Source: Dichetophora obliterata
Lineage: Eukaryota; Arthropoda; Insecta; Diptera; Sciomyzidae
Reading direction: 5' to 3'
NCBI GenBank assembly: GCA_963920525.1
Contig: OY986437.1
Location: 27,592,863-27,656,862 of the forward strand
Length of the DNA stretch: 64,000 nucleotides
A program made the translations under genes and the position numbers. This document shows positions 1-11,390 of this stretch, one piece after another. The notes beneath the pieces are model-generated. The model was not told the DNA's origin. It made no database searches and saw only the letters and a program-made list of their open reading frames with translations. The first letter of the stretch is position 1. Every line of letters begins with the position of its first letter.

Positions 1-580
1 TTTTTATACCCCACGCATACTGCGTATTGAAATTCATTATATGTGCTTATTAGGGAGTCCAATGCCGGAAGCTTTTCTCGATCCCGGGATCCCGGGACTG
101 AAAATTTTAAGAAGTAAATTATTCAAAACATTTTTAATACAACTTTTTGTTATTTCTTAATTGAAACTAAAAAATGTAAATTAATTCAAGTATAAAGTAA
201 CAAAACAAAACGAAACACATTAAAGATATTCACAATTGCGTTGTTTTCAGTTTAGTTAAAAAACCACGTGGTATTGTTCCACACTTTACCGAGAGGTTTT
301 TATATTATTTCTTGTTTTACATGAAATCTCTAAAAACCAAAAGTGTAGTAATTTTAAGTACCTCAATGATAAGTTTAACGAGTGTGGTTTTTAAAGTTCC
401 ATTAACAAACTGATCAGTTGCCAGCTATTTTCTAATTGCAAAAATGAAAGAAGCTCAAAATGCAACTTAAACATTTTTATGCCATATATTAATAAAATAT
501 ATCAAATTGGATAGTTAATTTATTTGCATAGTAATACAAAGCTATAGTGTTTATATATATATACACAAATTATATTTTAA

Positions 581-650
581 AGGGTGCTCATAGTTGTGAT
601 TTTCAACTATGGCAAAAAAAACCATACTATCACACAATTGTGAATACCCT
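581..650. repeat. 70-bp palindromic short repeat
   Basis: AGGGTGCTCATAGTTGTG on the left pairs imperfectly with CACAATTGTGAATACCCT on the right. The ends resemble the AGGGGTATTCAC ends of the elements at 37935 and 55264, so this may be a minimal relative. No clear target duplication. Confidence 0.5.
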
Positions 651-712
651 TATTGTTAATAAACACAAAAAACTTAAATAGTATTAATGACGAGCACATT
701 GTATTAATTTAA

Positions 713-1242
713 CCCTTTCAGTGGACTTGCCCAATATATTGGACACGAGAAAAATTAATTTTTATATGTATTTATTATGCAAAGCTTTTTTTTAAATCAA
801 ATCATTTGGTTCTATGAAAAAAAAATGAACCAACTTGATAAAAATAAATTTAGAGAGATAATTGACAATAAAGTCAGTTGGATTTTCGCTTTTGTGTTGA
901 GGAAAAGCAAAAACTATTTTTGTTTTGCCTATTTCATAAGACAAAATTAACAGAACAAACATGAAATTTATGTTTTTTTATCTTTTTATGGCTTTAATGA
1001 TAAACTTATTAATAGGGTTTAAAAAACAAAGATCTAAAGGGTTGAGAAACATTTAAAGGACTAAAAAAAAGACTTTGTGCCGAACAGGAGCAAAAAACTT
1101 TTTTCTTTGTACAATCTTGTAAAACGTAAGTAACGCAAATTAAAATGTAAGGTATGTTTTTTTATCTTTTAACAACCTAAATGATAGGAATATAAACTTA
1201 AAAAAATTATTTTGTTCTTAGTTTAGCCTAGCCATTGAAAGA
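713..1242 (+). mobile_element. piggyBac-like short element (TTAA target)
   Basis: It starts CCCTTTCAGTGG after TTAA (709-712) and ends CCATTGAAAGA before TTAA (1243-1246). A second, inverted copy lies at 48946-49464; the two align along most of their length (for example ATGTTTTTTTATC and GACAAAGATCTAAAGG-like blocks). TTAA duplication and CCYTTTG-type ends are typical of piggyBac. No coding capacity was seen. Confidence 0.65.
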
Positions 1243-1599
1243 TTAACAGAACAGAAAATATAAAAAAAAATACAGAACAGTTTAAGGTATTACTACATAA
1301 ATGTTGCACTTTTTTTGTACACCGTGTTTGTGTTAAGGTAAATTAAGGTTGGAAAAGACTTTTCAAATTAAATCTTTGTTTAATGTTTTAATTATTTTTA
1401 AAGTAACACAATAAGCAGATCAAGGCGTTTTATTTGTTTTATTGGAGAGTTTTGTTCGAATATTATTACAAATATAACCCGTTTATGAGAAGCACTATTC
1501 TGATTCTATGCTAGTTGAGGAAATAGTTGTTTATTAGTCGTAAGCAATTTGTAAGTTTCGATCACGATTGCCTTCACCATAAAAAAAATTATTTCCTAA

Positions 1600-2150
1600 T
1601 ACTATGTTTCCATCTGCTCAAAATCTTGAGATTATGTGACATTTCGTAAAATCCATATTGAAATCAACAGAGTTCTCTGTACAATTTTAAGCTTTTAAAA
1701 TGTTGTGATTTTAACAAAATCTAATGCAAAATCTCATAAATTGCAATGCGGTATCCCTGAAAAGTTATATCAGTAATCAGCACTATTCAGCTTATGTCAA
1801 ATTTTTCATATTGACAATTGGCAATGAAAACTAAGCAATTATTTAAAAAAAAAAATTTAAATAATAATAATAAAAACGACAAATGCAAAGGAAATATGAA
1901 AATAAAAAAGCTCGGAGCTTCAGTGAGGAGCAATTACTAGTAGCAATTTTGGGGAAAAAATTAAAGAGGTCCGGAAATGACAAAAGAAATGCAACAACGC
2001 AATTGCTCCTTCATGATTTGCTCATTCTTAAATTTATAAAATGAAGTCTTAATTGTCAAATGAAGTCTAGCTGTCATGACATGCCAGATGGAAACACTTT
2101 GAAATCACTTTTTCAAAATCACAAGATTTCGAGCAGATGGAAACATAGTA
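1600..2150. mobile_element. MITE with TACTATGTTTCC ends, TAA duplication
   Basis: Both ends read TACTATGTTTCCATCTGCTC inward, followed by (A/G)AAATCTTG. Flanks are TAA at 1597-1599 and TAA at 2151-2153. It is inserted in the hAT-like element 51-2445. The terminal sequence is related to that of the elements at 31860 and 33092, and the 3-bp duplication suggests PIF/Harbinger-type mobilisation. Confidence 0.8.
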
Positions 2151-2453
2151 TAAGTCAAAATTCCTGACAATTTTTAAATACATAGCAGACTTCCCGATAT
2201 TGCAAATTCTTCTAAAACTTTGTAAAGCTTTTGCTCCAGTGATTCACACTCATCGTCTTAACAATCTTTTTCAGCCTCAATAAATGTTTTTTCTAATTCT
2301 ATATTCATATCTATATCATTCTATATTCGAATATTTGTTAGAGAAATTTTTTATTTAAAAATCCCGGGATTCAGCAAAGACAATCCCGGGATTTAAAGGG
2401 GCTTAAATGATCCGGGATCCCGGGATCCCGATATTGACTTCCCTGGTGCTTAT

Positions 2454-3630
2454 ATTAAAAAAACGAATATCAAGTTCGAGATTGAGCAAAATCGGTTGAA
2501 AACCACGCCAACCTCCCACAAAAAGCTTCTTTATCAAAACAAGACTTGGTATTATGCACATAAATAATGAAGTAAAATATTAACCATATTGTCAAAATCG
2601 GATGAAAATCACGCCTACCTCCCATACAAAGTTAATTTAACAGATTAGTAAAATCTCTAAAATTGAAGTGATTTTAAACTTTTTAAGAACTTGCGTTGCA
2701 GTTGCATTACTTTTCAATTGCTCCATGTGGAAAAGGCCTTAACTGTACTTTTATATGGTTTGTTTTACTCAAGTTGTGTGTATCTCATTTTAAGCTAAGT
2801 GCTACTGTGGTTAACTCAAAATCTGGGTCCGAATTACAGCCATAGAAATAAAAGATAAGAAAGTGGTGTTATACTCACACACACTATGCGTGTGTAGAAG
2901 GAATTTTCGTCGCTGAGGAAGCGAGATAGAGCGTCGTTTTTTGACATAAGCCCTTCCCGAGCAAAAAAAATCCATTTTTGAGGAAGAGCATCTGTCAAAA
3001 CACAAGTTCTGCTTCATGAGCGCATTCATTATTTAGGGTGGCAAGGGCATTAATTTTTTTTTCATATTTGGATAAGCTTTAAAAGTTATTTATTTGTTTA
3101 CAATTTCTTTGAAAACTTGATATGAAATTAAAGTGGATTAGCGACCTAAGGTTGCAAGCTATAACTAGGTATTTTTATATAAAAAAAATTAATTAAAAGC
3201 CGACAGTTCGGAAAAAACTACACAAAACTATTTATTTTTAAAGAGTTTAATTTGGTATGTATTTTAGTTGTTTAGTTTTTGTGTTATATTAATATCAATT
3301 AAATAGTTTATAAAAAATAGTTTTTTCAAATAAATTTTTAAAAAATCATTAAAAGTAACTTTTGTCGTTTCAGTTTTATTCTGAGTTCATGTCTTTTACT
3401 TTATTTTAGTAATGCTTTTCTCTGTAAAAAAATAGGTAACGCAACATATTATATAGCGGTTCTATATAAAAATTACATCTAAAAATAAAAAATAATTTAC
3501 GCCTTTATTTACTACATAGTTGAATGCGGCCTTGTTTGAATATCTTTGTGTTTGTGTCAACTTCACTGTGTTTGTAAATACTTCACTTCACTACAACTAC
3601 ACCACTTCCTTATATTTTACTTCTATGATT
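2454..3630. other. Intergenic, no gene recognised
   Basis: AT-rich DNA with scattered stops in all frames. The stretch around 2460-2640 contains two similar blocks ('aaaatcggttgaaaaccacgcc' and 'aaaatcggatgaaaatcacgcc' types, compared by eye). No exon with convincing codon structure was seen; the missing 5' exon of the gene at 3862 was not found here. Confidence 0.5.
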
Positions 3631-3734
3631 ACAGCATCCGTGATCGAGCAAAATTACGAAGGGCACGACGAGACAAGTGCCTATCAATCTTGTACAATTT
3701 TGCTCGATCACGGATGCTGTAATTCGGCCCCTGA
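3631..3734. repeat. Palindromic MITE, copy 1
   Basis: ACAGCATCCGTGATCGAGCA at the left is mirrored by TGCTCGATCACGGATGCTGT at the right, about 40 bp apart, followed by AATTCGGCCCCTGA. The same palindrome occurs at 49561-49680 with fuller GGGGCCGAATTACA ends. Any open frame through it is a by-product of the palindrome. Confidence 0.75.
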
Positions 3735-3861
3735 ATAACTTCTACCATGTTCATCTTTTATCTCTAGCCAACTCATACCAATTTTCTCTCATTTTAGCTC
3801 TAGAAAAACTTTCTCATACTCAAATTGGTTACTAACAAAAGCATTTCTTCCTCTGCCCTAG

Positions 3862-5395
3862 CTGCCGTACGTTTCCCATACGAAATCCGGAGAACTTACA
3901 TGTTGGTGAAGATAACATTGGCATGAATGCAGAGTACCGTTCTTCGTACATCTCCTACCCAATGGTCGATCGTACTGCCAAAATACTGCCACGCGAAATG
4001 TTTCGCATTGAATCAGAACCCACAGCAACAACGACGAATATCCACCAGCATGACAATCACCAGCATGAGAATCACCACCAACAACAACCAGCAGAAGAAC
4101 AGACACAATCCCTCGATTGTAGTCCTGAGGAGATTGCAGCTATCAACAAACTAACCGAGGATAAATTCAAGCGTGATCTAGCCGCACAGGAGCAGCAGAA
4201 ATGTCACCTGCAGACACGTGATCTTGGCGCCAGCAATGTCAACACATCTGCACCATCGGAATATCAACATCAATTCGTGAAACAACCGCTCGGAAAGGCT
4301 CACTCCATACCGCAAATTAGCCACATCAAAATGAATGGCGATTTTCTGGGCATACCCGAATACAGTGCTAGCTTTAAAATGTACGATAACTATTCGAAGA
4401 GTGCCCCCATCAAAAAAGCGGACAATCTGCGACAGTCTGGTGCTGAAGCGGCTGTTGCACCCGTTGCAGAATCCCCAGAATATCGCGAAAAATTTCGAGG
4501 ACACCCACAAAATGCCGCCAAAGATCAATTGCTTAAGACCGAAGATCATCTTTATCCACGCGGTGAATTTAGTAAAAATCTGCCCGAGTATTACGAAAGC
4601 TTTCAAGATCCTCAGGTTAAGGAAATGCCTGAACGCGGCAAGTGTCGCGAGCCCTATTTGCGGCTCAAAGGCAATATCGAATTTAATCCCGAGTATCGCA
4701 GCACCTATCTGGACTTTCCACGTTCACGGCCAATTGTGAAAAAATCCACGTCTTCATTTCGTCTGCCAACTAGTACGTCCACCACAACCACACATACTGC
4801 CGATATGCGTAGCCCCAAGCGCTCGCCACGTCGTAAATATAAATCCAGCTCGCCAAAACGTTACGCTGACGTCATTGAAGATCCTGCCGATTTGACCAGT
4901 ACGCCCGAATATAGACGTGCCCAATATAATTATCAGCTACGCGAACGTACACCACCGCGTAAAATCATTGAATCCGATGGTGGTGGTAACGCAAAGCTTA
5001 CTTCATCCACTCACACACATAGGAGTTCCATGGCCTATGCAGCACTGGAACCGGCTGGTAAAATAAGTAACGCAATGCATAAGCGACGTCCATCACGTCG
5101 TCGTGCCGCTTCCATTCTCGATAAACAGCAGTCGATATCTACACCGTCCAGTTTTGACAATGTTATTGGTGGCAGTTCGTCATCCAAGTTGCCCGCAAGA
5201 TTTGGACGACGTGCTGCGGTACTACAAAATGCTGCAAATTGTCGCGAGAAGTCTTCAATTATCGAGGGCAATCCGAAGTATGCCCTATCAACGCGACATG
5301 ATAAATTCAATAGGGAGAATCAGGATTCGTTTGTGGTATTAAAGGAACCTTGCAAGCGTACCAACTGGATGAAAAAGTCTTGGTATGAGTCTTAA
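3862..5395 (+). CDS. MDM1-like repeat protein, 3'-terminal exon
   Basis: The frame is open from a good splice acceptor (pyrimidine tract then CCCTAG, AG at 3860-3861) to TAA at 5393-5395. The first ATG is at 3923, but about 20 in-frame codons precede it (ending ..HVGEDNIG), so coding probably starts in an unseen upstream exon; from the ATG the protein is 490 aa. Repeated short motifs are visible: AEYRSSYISYP, SEYQHQF, PEYSASF, PEYREKF, PEYYESF, PEYRSTY and PEYRRAQY, spread over residues 1-340. These resemble the (S/T)EYxxxF microtubule-binding repeats of vertebrate MDM1. A basic Ser/Pro/Arg region (SPKRSPRRKYKSSSPKR) and an Arg-rich stretch (KRRPSRRRA) also fit microtubule binding. The N-terminal His/Gln run is low complexity. 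MDM1 identity is inferred from motif shape only; another tyrosine-repeat cytoskeletal protein is possible. AATAAA signals follow at 5454. Confidence 0.75.
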
Positions 5396-5453
5396 TCTGA
5401 GATGCTGCCAAGCTCAGGCTATAGTTTAAGAAATACAGGTGTACTTGTAGACA

Positions 5454-5471
5454 AATAAAAAGTTGCAATAA
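5454..5471 (+). promoter_or_regulatory. Polyadenylation signals
   Basis: AATAAA at 5454-5459 and again at 5466-5471, about 60-75 bases after the stop codon of the MDM1-like gene. Confidence 0.6.
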
Positions 5472-6477
5472 ATATCGAAAAGAGTCTTCAAGAGAAAATA
5501 CTTCAGGGATTTTCTTTTAAAAAGTGGAGAAATTTTAAAGTTAAATATATCTTTTCATCTTCAAGGTACATTTGACAAGGTTTTATTTATGTTTGATCAA
5601 TTATAGTTGAGTCCGACCAAAATGTCTAAAGTACTTTTTAGAATCCGCAAAACTTCTTTTAGAAGCGAAGAACCTTAAATTGAAATAAAAAAATGGAAAA
5701 TTATTTAATATTCCATGATATAAACTTTATTTTAAAGATAATTTTTTGACATTAATATTTGAATATGATTTTGGGCATGCAACCGCCGTGGCGCACAGTG
5801 ATGCGAAAGGGCATGCTAGACGGAAAAAATTCGAAATCTTATTTCTGAATTTTTAGCATGTAGAACTCTTAAGAAATATCCACTGATGTCAGGAAAAAAA
5901 TTTGACTTAGTTTTAGTTTAGTTTTCTAGTTATATTTAATTATATGTTTCAAATATATATCAACATCCAAAAAGTTAAAAATTAGAAGGCTTCTTAAATA
6001 AGATATTTTATAAATAAATAAATTAAATTCAATAACGTATCTTTTAAAACGTAGGCGCTATAAAACAGTATTTAAGGTAACATATGAGTAAAAACGGAAA
6101 ATTTGATAAAACATTTTGGAAAATAAAGAAACGGGATACCCAAGATATGCAAAATTTTTGAAGTGAAGTGAAAACTTCTTTAGGAGCGTTGAACAATTTT
6201 GGTAAATCTTTGGTTTGCGTCATCTTCATCGTCATTTTGCGAATAACTCTCGTCATCAATACAGACAGCGAGTAGGTTTTTAAATGACGCTCTTGGATCT
6301 TGACTACCAGACGCTCAGCAAATGTAGCAAGCAACCATCAGTAAGCTCCTCTGCTGACGCATCGTTCTTTTCCCTCCCTTTGCTCCGCTGCGAAACATTG
6401 AATGTCACTGTTTTTTTTTCAATGTATATGTAGAGCTAGCTGTATTCAAGTTTTTTTATGTTTGTGAAAATGACTAA
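5472..6477. other. Intergenic, nothing recognised
   Basis: AT-rich sequence with no exon-like codon structure. A short less AT-rich patch around 5770-5820 contains GGGCATGC twice. No transposon ends could be paired. Confidence 0.45.
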
Positions 6478-8447
6478 GGGCCATTTTGTTCATGAAAGTC
6501 ATAAATATGATTTTATTCGGGGATAGCTATCTCTAGGTAAATTTTATACCAAGTGTATAAATCGGGAGATAAAAAAGTGATAGAACTTATTTTTAGTAGA
6601 AAGAAAAGGGAGATAGAGCATAAATTCGCTTTAGTTTATATCAATTTTCCTTGGAAAGTTAGAGTGTTGCTCATTAATTAAAAAATGTGTGGGGATTTTT
6701 GGTAAATTTTTGCGCATTTGAGGGCTGGAGTGAACACTAGGTAAAAATGGATCGCTGATTTTGCATCTGAAGTCAGAATTTCAAAATTCTAAAATTTTCC
6801 TACGCATAGGGCTGCCAACTAAACATTTTTTTAAGAATTTTAAACATGAAGAAACAGTATTGGTTACTGGTTACTTCTTTCGAATCTGGTGTCAAGAAGA
6901 TTGAAGAAGATGGCAGATAGAGTTGCCACCTAATTTCTTGTTTATGTATGTGAATTCGACGCTGGGAGAAACACTTGGTCAAATTGGGTCGCTGATTCCG
7001 AATCCGTTGTCAGAATTACAAAACTCGAAAATTTTTGTACACATAGGTTTGCCACCTAAAAATGTTTTATTTTAAGAATTTTAAACACGAGGAAAGAGTA
7101 TTGGAGATAACTGATTTCGAATCTAAAGTCAGAATTTCAAAATTCAAGATGGTGGATAGGGTTGCCACCTTAATTTTTTGTAATTTTTACTAATTCGGGG
7201 CTGTCACAAACTAAAGGGTAAAAATGGGTCTCTGAATCCAAATCAGTTGTCAGAATTTCAAATTTATAAAATTTTGAAATAATAGGGTTGCCACATAATA
7301 ATATGTATTTTTAAAAGATTTTAACTTCATTTAACAATTCTATCATACCCTAAAAGTACTTTTCAAATCAAAGTCAAAAGAAAACCAATAAAAAGAAAAC
7401 ATAAACAACTTTTTATAAATATAGTATTTTATTTTTAGTATTTTTCATTTTTAAAAATAGAATTTAGGAATAGAATAGCATCTAGTATTTTTGGAGCCAA
7501 TCTGTTTCGTTTTTCAAGGATAACATTACCAGCACTCTCTCTTAAGAGAAAAACTCTTTTCTAAGGTAAAACACTAACAAGAAAATGCTCACCAAATCAG
7601 CTTGCCTAGCATAATTCGTAAAAATAAAAAATCAAGTTGGCAACTCTATCCACCATCTTGAATTTAAAAATTTTGAGTTCAGATTCGAAGTCAGCGACTC
7701 CCCAATACTGTTTCCTCATGTTTAAAATTCTTAAAATAAAACATTTTTAGGTGACAGCCCTGTGTAGAAAAATTTTCGAGTATTGAAATTCTGACAACGG
7801 ATTCGGATTCAGCGACCCATTCTTACCCTTCAGTTCGCGCCTGCCCCGAATTCGTAAAAATACAAAAATTAAGGTGGCAACCTTATCCAACATCTTGAAT
7901 TTTAAAATTCTGACACCAGATTCGAAATCAGTAACCCCCCCCCAAATACTGTTTCCCCATGTTTAAAATTCTTAAAATAAAACATTTTTAGGTGGCAACC
8001 CTATGTGTAGAAAAAAATTTTTACCATCATGTAAGTCGCAGAGATGGTTCAATTAAGTGCAGCACCCGTGCGACCGCAGCCTTCGTCAATCGAAATCGAT
8101 AGACGTAGTCATTCTCGTCCCACTTGACCAATCCAATGCGTTCCTATATTTTATATTGCCTGCGTTCGGCCCGCAAAGTCACTTCCACTTCTCATCATCG
8201 TCGGTCCAGTTCTCCCAAAAGTGCTCCAAAAGATTCATTTTGTTATACTTTTTCTTCTTTAAATTTTTAAAAAGTATTTTGTCAAACCTCTTTTTTCAGA
8301 ATTTAATTAAAAATGAAAAATCTTAACTCACCAATTTTCACGAGTTAAATATTTCTGGGGTTAAGCTATCTCGCCACCATTTTTATCTCCAGCTTGAAGA
8401 GTTAAATGCTTAACTCACAGTGAACAAATGAAAACCTGGAAAAATCT
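6478..8447 (+). mobile_element. Fold-back PIF-like repeat, copy A (empty site)
   Basis: It starts GGGCCATTTTGTTCAT after TAA (6475-6477). The sequence matches copy B (43185-46979) nearly throughout, from the TTGTTCAC/GGGGATA start to TTAACTCAC..GTGAACAAATG near 8410-8440, but the last ~60 bp including the right terminus are missing. The interior is made of degenerate modules around GGGTTGCCACCTAA and GGATTCAGCGACCCATT, forward in the left half and reverse-complement in the right half. At 6732-6750 it carries the uninterrupted sequence into which the Tc1-like element of copy B inserted. Segment 8020-8290 is absent from copy B. Confidence 0.75.
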
Positions 8448-9381
8448 GGAAACTAGAAAATAAATTGTAGACAACTTGTGCACAGTATAAAGACAAAGCT
8501 TTTAGATTAGATACAAAAGATCTTCAGGACACATTTTAGTTTTCCTTTTTCTAATTTAAACTTTTACTTTTTTGGCGAATGAAGTGGATATTTTTGTCTT
8601 GATTCTTACATTCTAAAGTTAATATTTGTTTGTTTATTTTCTATGATTTAAGTACAAATTCTTAATGTTTGATAGTTTAAATCATTCTTGATTTTAAATA
8701 CAAATTCTAGTTGATTGAAAGTTTAAAATCGCTTATTTGTAGATAAAATTTTTGGGGACTTTTTTATATCTAAAATGGGCGAAACTGGGCGTTTTGATAC
8801 AAATTACTCCTAAAATCGACCATCTTATTCTACGAACGTTATTCTCTCGTTATTTTATCATTTAATCGTTATGTTATCATTTTTCTTGCGTGTCGACAAC
8901 GTCTACTGGGTCCGCTCGTAAATACAAACCAACGAGACAAAGAAATTTATAAAAAATTTAAGCGATTAATTGCATATTCGGTTCAAAAATTTTTTATTAT
9001 TATTATTATTTTTATTTCACTATCTTTGGATTACAATATCCTTGCTGCTTTAAATTTAAACTTACAAACTAATATCATAATATATATTTAACTAAAGAAA
9101 AAATTATATATTTTTTTAGAAACTCAAAATTATATACGAAAACAGTTATTAAGTAATTTCTTAAATGATAATTTCAAAAAAGAAGTCTAAATTATTTTCA
9201 ATAGATATTTCATTATACAAAGACAAAGCACGAGTAATTGGCTCATTAAGTGCATAAAGAGTTCAATGGCTTTCTGAATGAAATAACGAGTAATGGCGTA
9301 ATGTCCTTGCAGGAATATTAAAAGAAACAAATTGTAATAACTGAGCACAGTCAATATGACCTGATATACGATCATGGATAA
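8448..9381. other. Intergenic, no gene
   Basis: AT-rich non-coding DNA including a short ATT/ATTATT run near 8995-9015. No repeat boundaries or exons recognised. Confidence 0.45.
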
Positions 9382-9853
9382 AGGCCCAGTTATAATAGAC
9401 GTAATGTAAAGTAACGTAATGTTGTCAACTGTCATCGTGACGGGACGTAATATAAGAAAACGTTGTAGCAATTATAATAGGCAGTAGCCAGGCAGTTGTT
9501 TGTCGTAAATAATTGCACGTTCCTGCACAAATACAATTAAATCTTCGTCATCCATAGCTGTGGATACATAAAACTATCACATTAATAACGAAAACTCAAC
9601 AAAAAGCGTAGTTCAACAATATAAAATAGCGCAATAATCGAATCTAACCTCAATGTTTAGTTGTTCTTTAAACAGACGTAATGTAAAGTAACGTAGAAAT
9701 CGAAATCCAACGGATCTTTACGTCCCGTTACATTACGTTTCTTCTATTATAATCACTTGTATAAGAAAAGTATTGATTGAAACAGTAAGTGACAGAACAC
9801 ACTGCTGCAGTGGCATTTCACTACATTACGTTACGTCTATTATAACTGGGCCT
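9382..9853. mobile_element. MITE with AGGCCCAGTTATAATAG ends, TAA duplication
   Basis: Terminal inverted repeats begin AGGCCCAGTTATAATAGACG on both sides; flanks are TAA at 9379-9381 and 9854-9856. Internal blocks repeat the subterminal sequence AGACGTAATGTAAAGTAACG (9396 and 9674). No coding capacity. The 3-bp TAA duplication suggests a PIF/Harbinger-like non-autonomous element. Confidence 0.85.
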
Positions 9854-10668
9854 TAAATGTTAATGATTGAATCTTTTTTCTTGTTTCAAGTGTTTTCAAA
9901 CCCAATAGCATAAGTCAACCCAATAGCATAAGCAAAGGCTCAACAAAATTTTATGAACGAATAGCAAACCGAGTAAACGTTTTTGGATTTTTTTCCAATC
10001 GCGAGCAGTGAATTAAATAGAACGGACTCTAAATAAAGGAAGCTTATTCTAACCTTGGCCTCACAAAAGAATTATATAAACAACTTAGAGTACAAGGATC
10101 AGAAAAGTCTGAACTATTCTTACCAAGGTTGCCAGTATTGTGGGAAAAATCCCATTCGTGGTAATTTTTAATTGATCTTGGGAATTTTTTTTTTTTTAAT
10201 TCCCATGATATTTTTTAATTCAGCGTGGTATTTTTTAATTGTATGGGAATTTGGGAATTTTTTCTTAAAAATTTTTTCACTTTTATTAAACAAAATCTTA
10301 ATCATACCCTATCGGAAATTTTAAAGCACTTTATTAAAAAGCACATAAAAAGTGCTTTATTCTACCTTTGCACAGTGCTTTTGTGAAGCGCTTTGCTCTC
10401 GCTGCGAGGTGAGCTGTAAAAAAGATCTTTGCTTTCGCTTTTCTTAATGCTTCAAAAAAGTTTTTGTGATTACTTCGAATATCTTGTCGAATTCGATATC
10501 TACTTCGATACTACTGACAATCCCATCACTAGCATTCGTGTCATCACTAGCATTTTAGCATTGGAAAAGTAAAGTTTAAGAAAGTGTGTTAGAGTGAAAA
10601 ATAAATAATTCAGTTAACAAGTAAAGTTTAATTGATAGTAATATAAAGTGATTAAAAAAGGTAATAAA

Positions 10669-10824
10669 ATGAGTGGCAAGTGGTTAGGGTATTCAAAACG
10701 CCACTTTAAAAAATTGGTAGCAGCGAAAATAGACGCTACAAATAACGAAGCTGCGCATGCAAGTGCAAACGACGAAGGCGCAAGAGCCGCAGATATTTTA
10801 AGTGCTGAAATAATTCAAAATTAA
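10669..10824 (+). CDS. Small reading frame (51 aa) inside hAT-like element
   Basis: ATG at 10669 to TAA at 10822-10824. The peptide begins MSGKWLGYSKRHFKKL and becomes Ala/Glu-rich (AAHASANDEGARAADIL). A run of basic residues followed by a helical Ala-rich segment looks more protein-like than the surrounding AT-rich DNA, and base composition rises locally. It could be the surviving first exon of the element's original protein. I cannot assign a family. Confidence 0.35.
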   Translation: MSGKWLGYSKRHFKKLVAAKIDATNNEAAHASANDEGARAADILSAEIIQN

Positions 10825-11029
10825 ACTACAATTTCAAAGTGCACAAATGAATTGATTTAACTTTTGATCTCTTATTTTATATATATATAAAGTAAAATAC
10901 GTTTAATTAACATAAATTAAATAAATAAATGTATGTAAATATAATTAAAATGTATTTGGTCTATTGTTTGTAATTTGCTCAGGTCAGCGACGGGAACACA
11001 GGGTAGGTATAAGAACGCGAGCAAAATGC

Positions 11030-11390
11030 GTCGACTTTCCAAAGCAAAAGCAAAGCAATTTTTCAATCACCTTGTGAAGTAAGAGGAAAGCTCTTTTTTA
11101 ATAACCTTTCGAAGCGAGAACAAAGCCCTTTTTCGAATCATTTTCCGAAGCGAGAGCAAAGCACTTTTTTAACGTTTTTTGAAGCTAGATCAAAGCCCTT
11201 TTTGGAATCACTTTCCGAAGCGAGAGCAAAGCGCTTTTGCAAATCACCATCCGTTGCAAGAGCAAAGGCCTTTTTCCCAATGACATGGCAATGTTAAAAA
11301 AGGCGCTATTTACAAAGAGAACAAAGCGCTATTAAGATTTTGTTAAGTGCTTTCAAAGTGGTTTCAAAGCGCTTTGTTTCCTAAAGGGTA
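11030..11390. repeat. Tandem repeat, ~58-60 bp unit
   Basis: Five to six degenerate units containing 'gaagcgagagcaaagc' followed by a T-rich spacer and 'aatcacttt'. Related single blocks lie at 10330-10450, so the array is part of the hAT-like element's interior. Confidence 0.6.

Larger units (their letters stand above)
51..2445. mobile_element. hAT-like DNA element, non-autonomous
   Basis: The left end reads TAGGGAGTCC and the right end, read inward, CAGGGAAGTC. Both ends are followed by GGGATCCCGGGATCCC-type palindromes (about 90-110 and 2410-2430). The flanks are GTGCTTAT at 43-50 and GTGCTTAT at 2446-2453, an exact 8-bp target duplication, which is the hAT signature. No transposase reading frame remains inside; the interior is AT-rich and hosts two younger elements (713-1242 and 1600-2150). 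I infer a deletion derivative or cargo-bearing non-autonomous copy. Confidence 0.8.

Noticed and set aside
3520..3738. Open frame over the palindromic MITE
   Set aside because: It reads through an inverted repeat also present at 49561; no codon bias or family resemblance.
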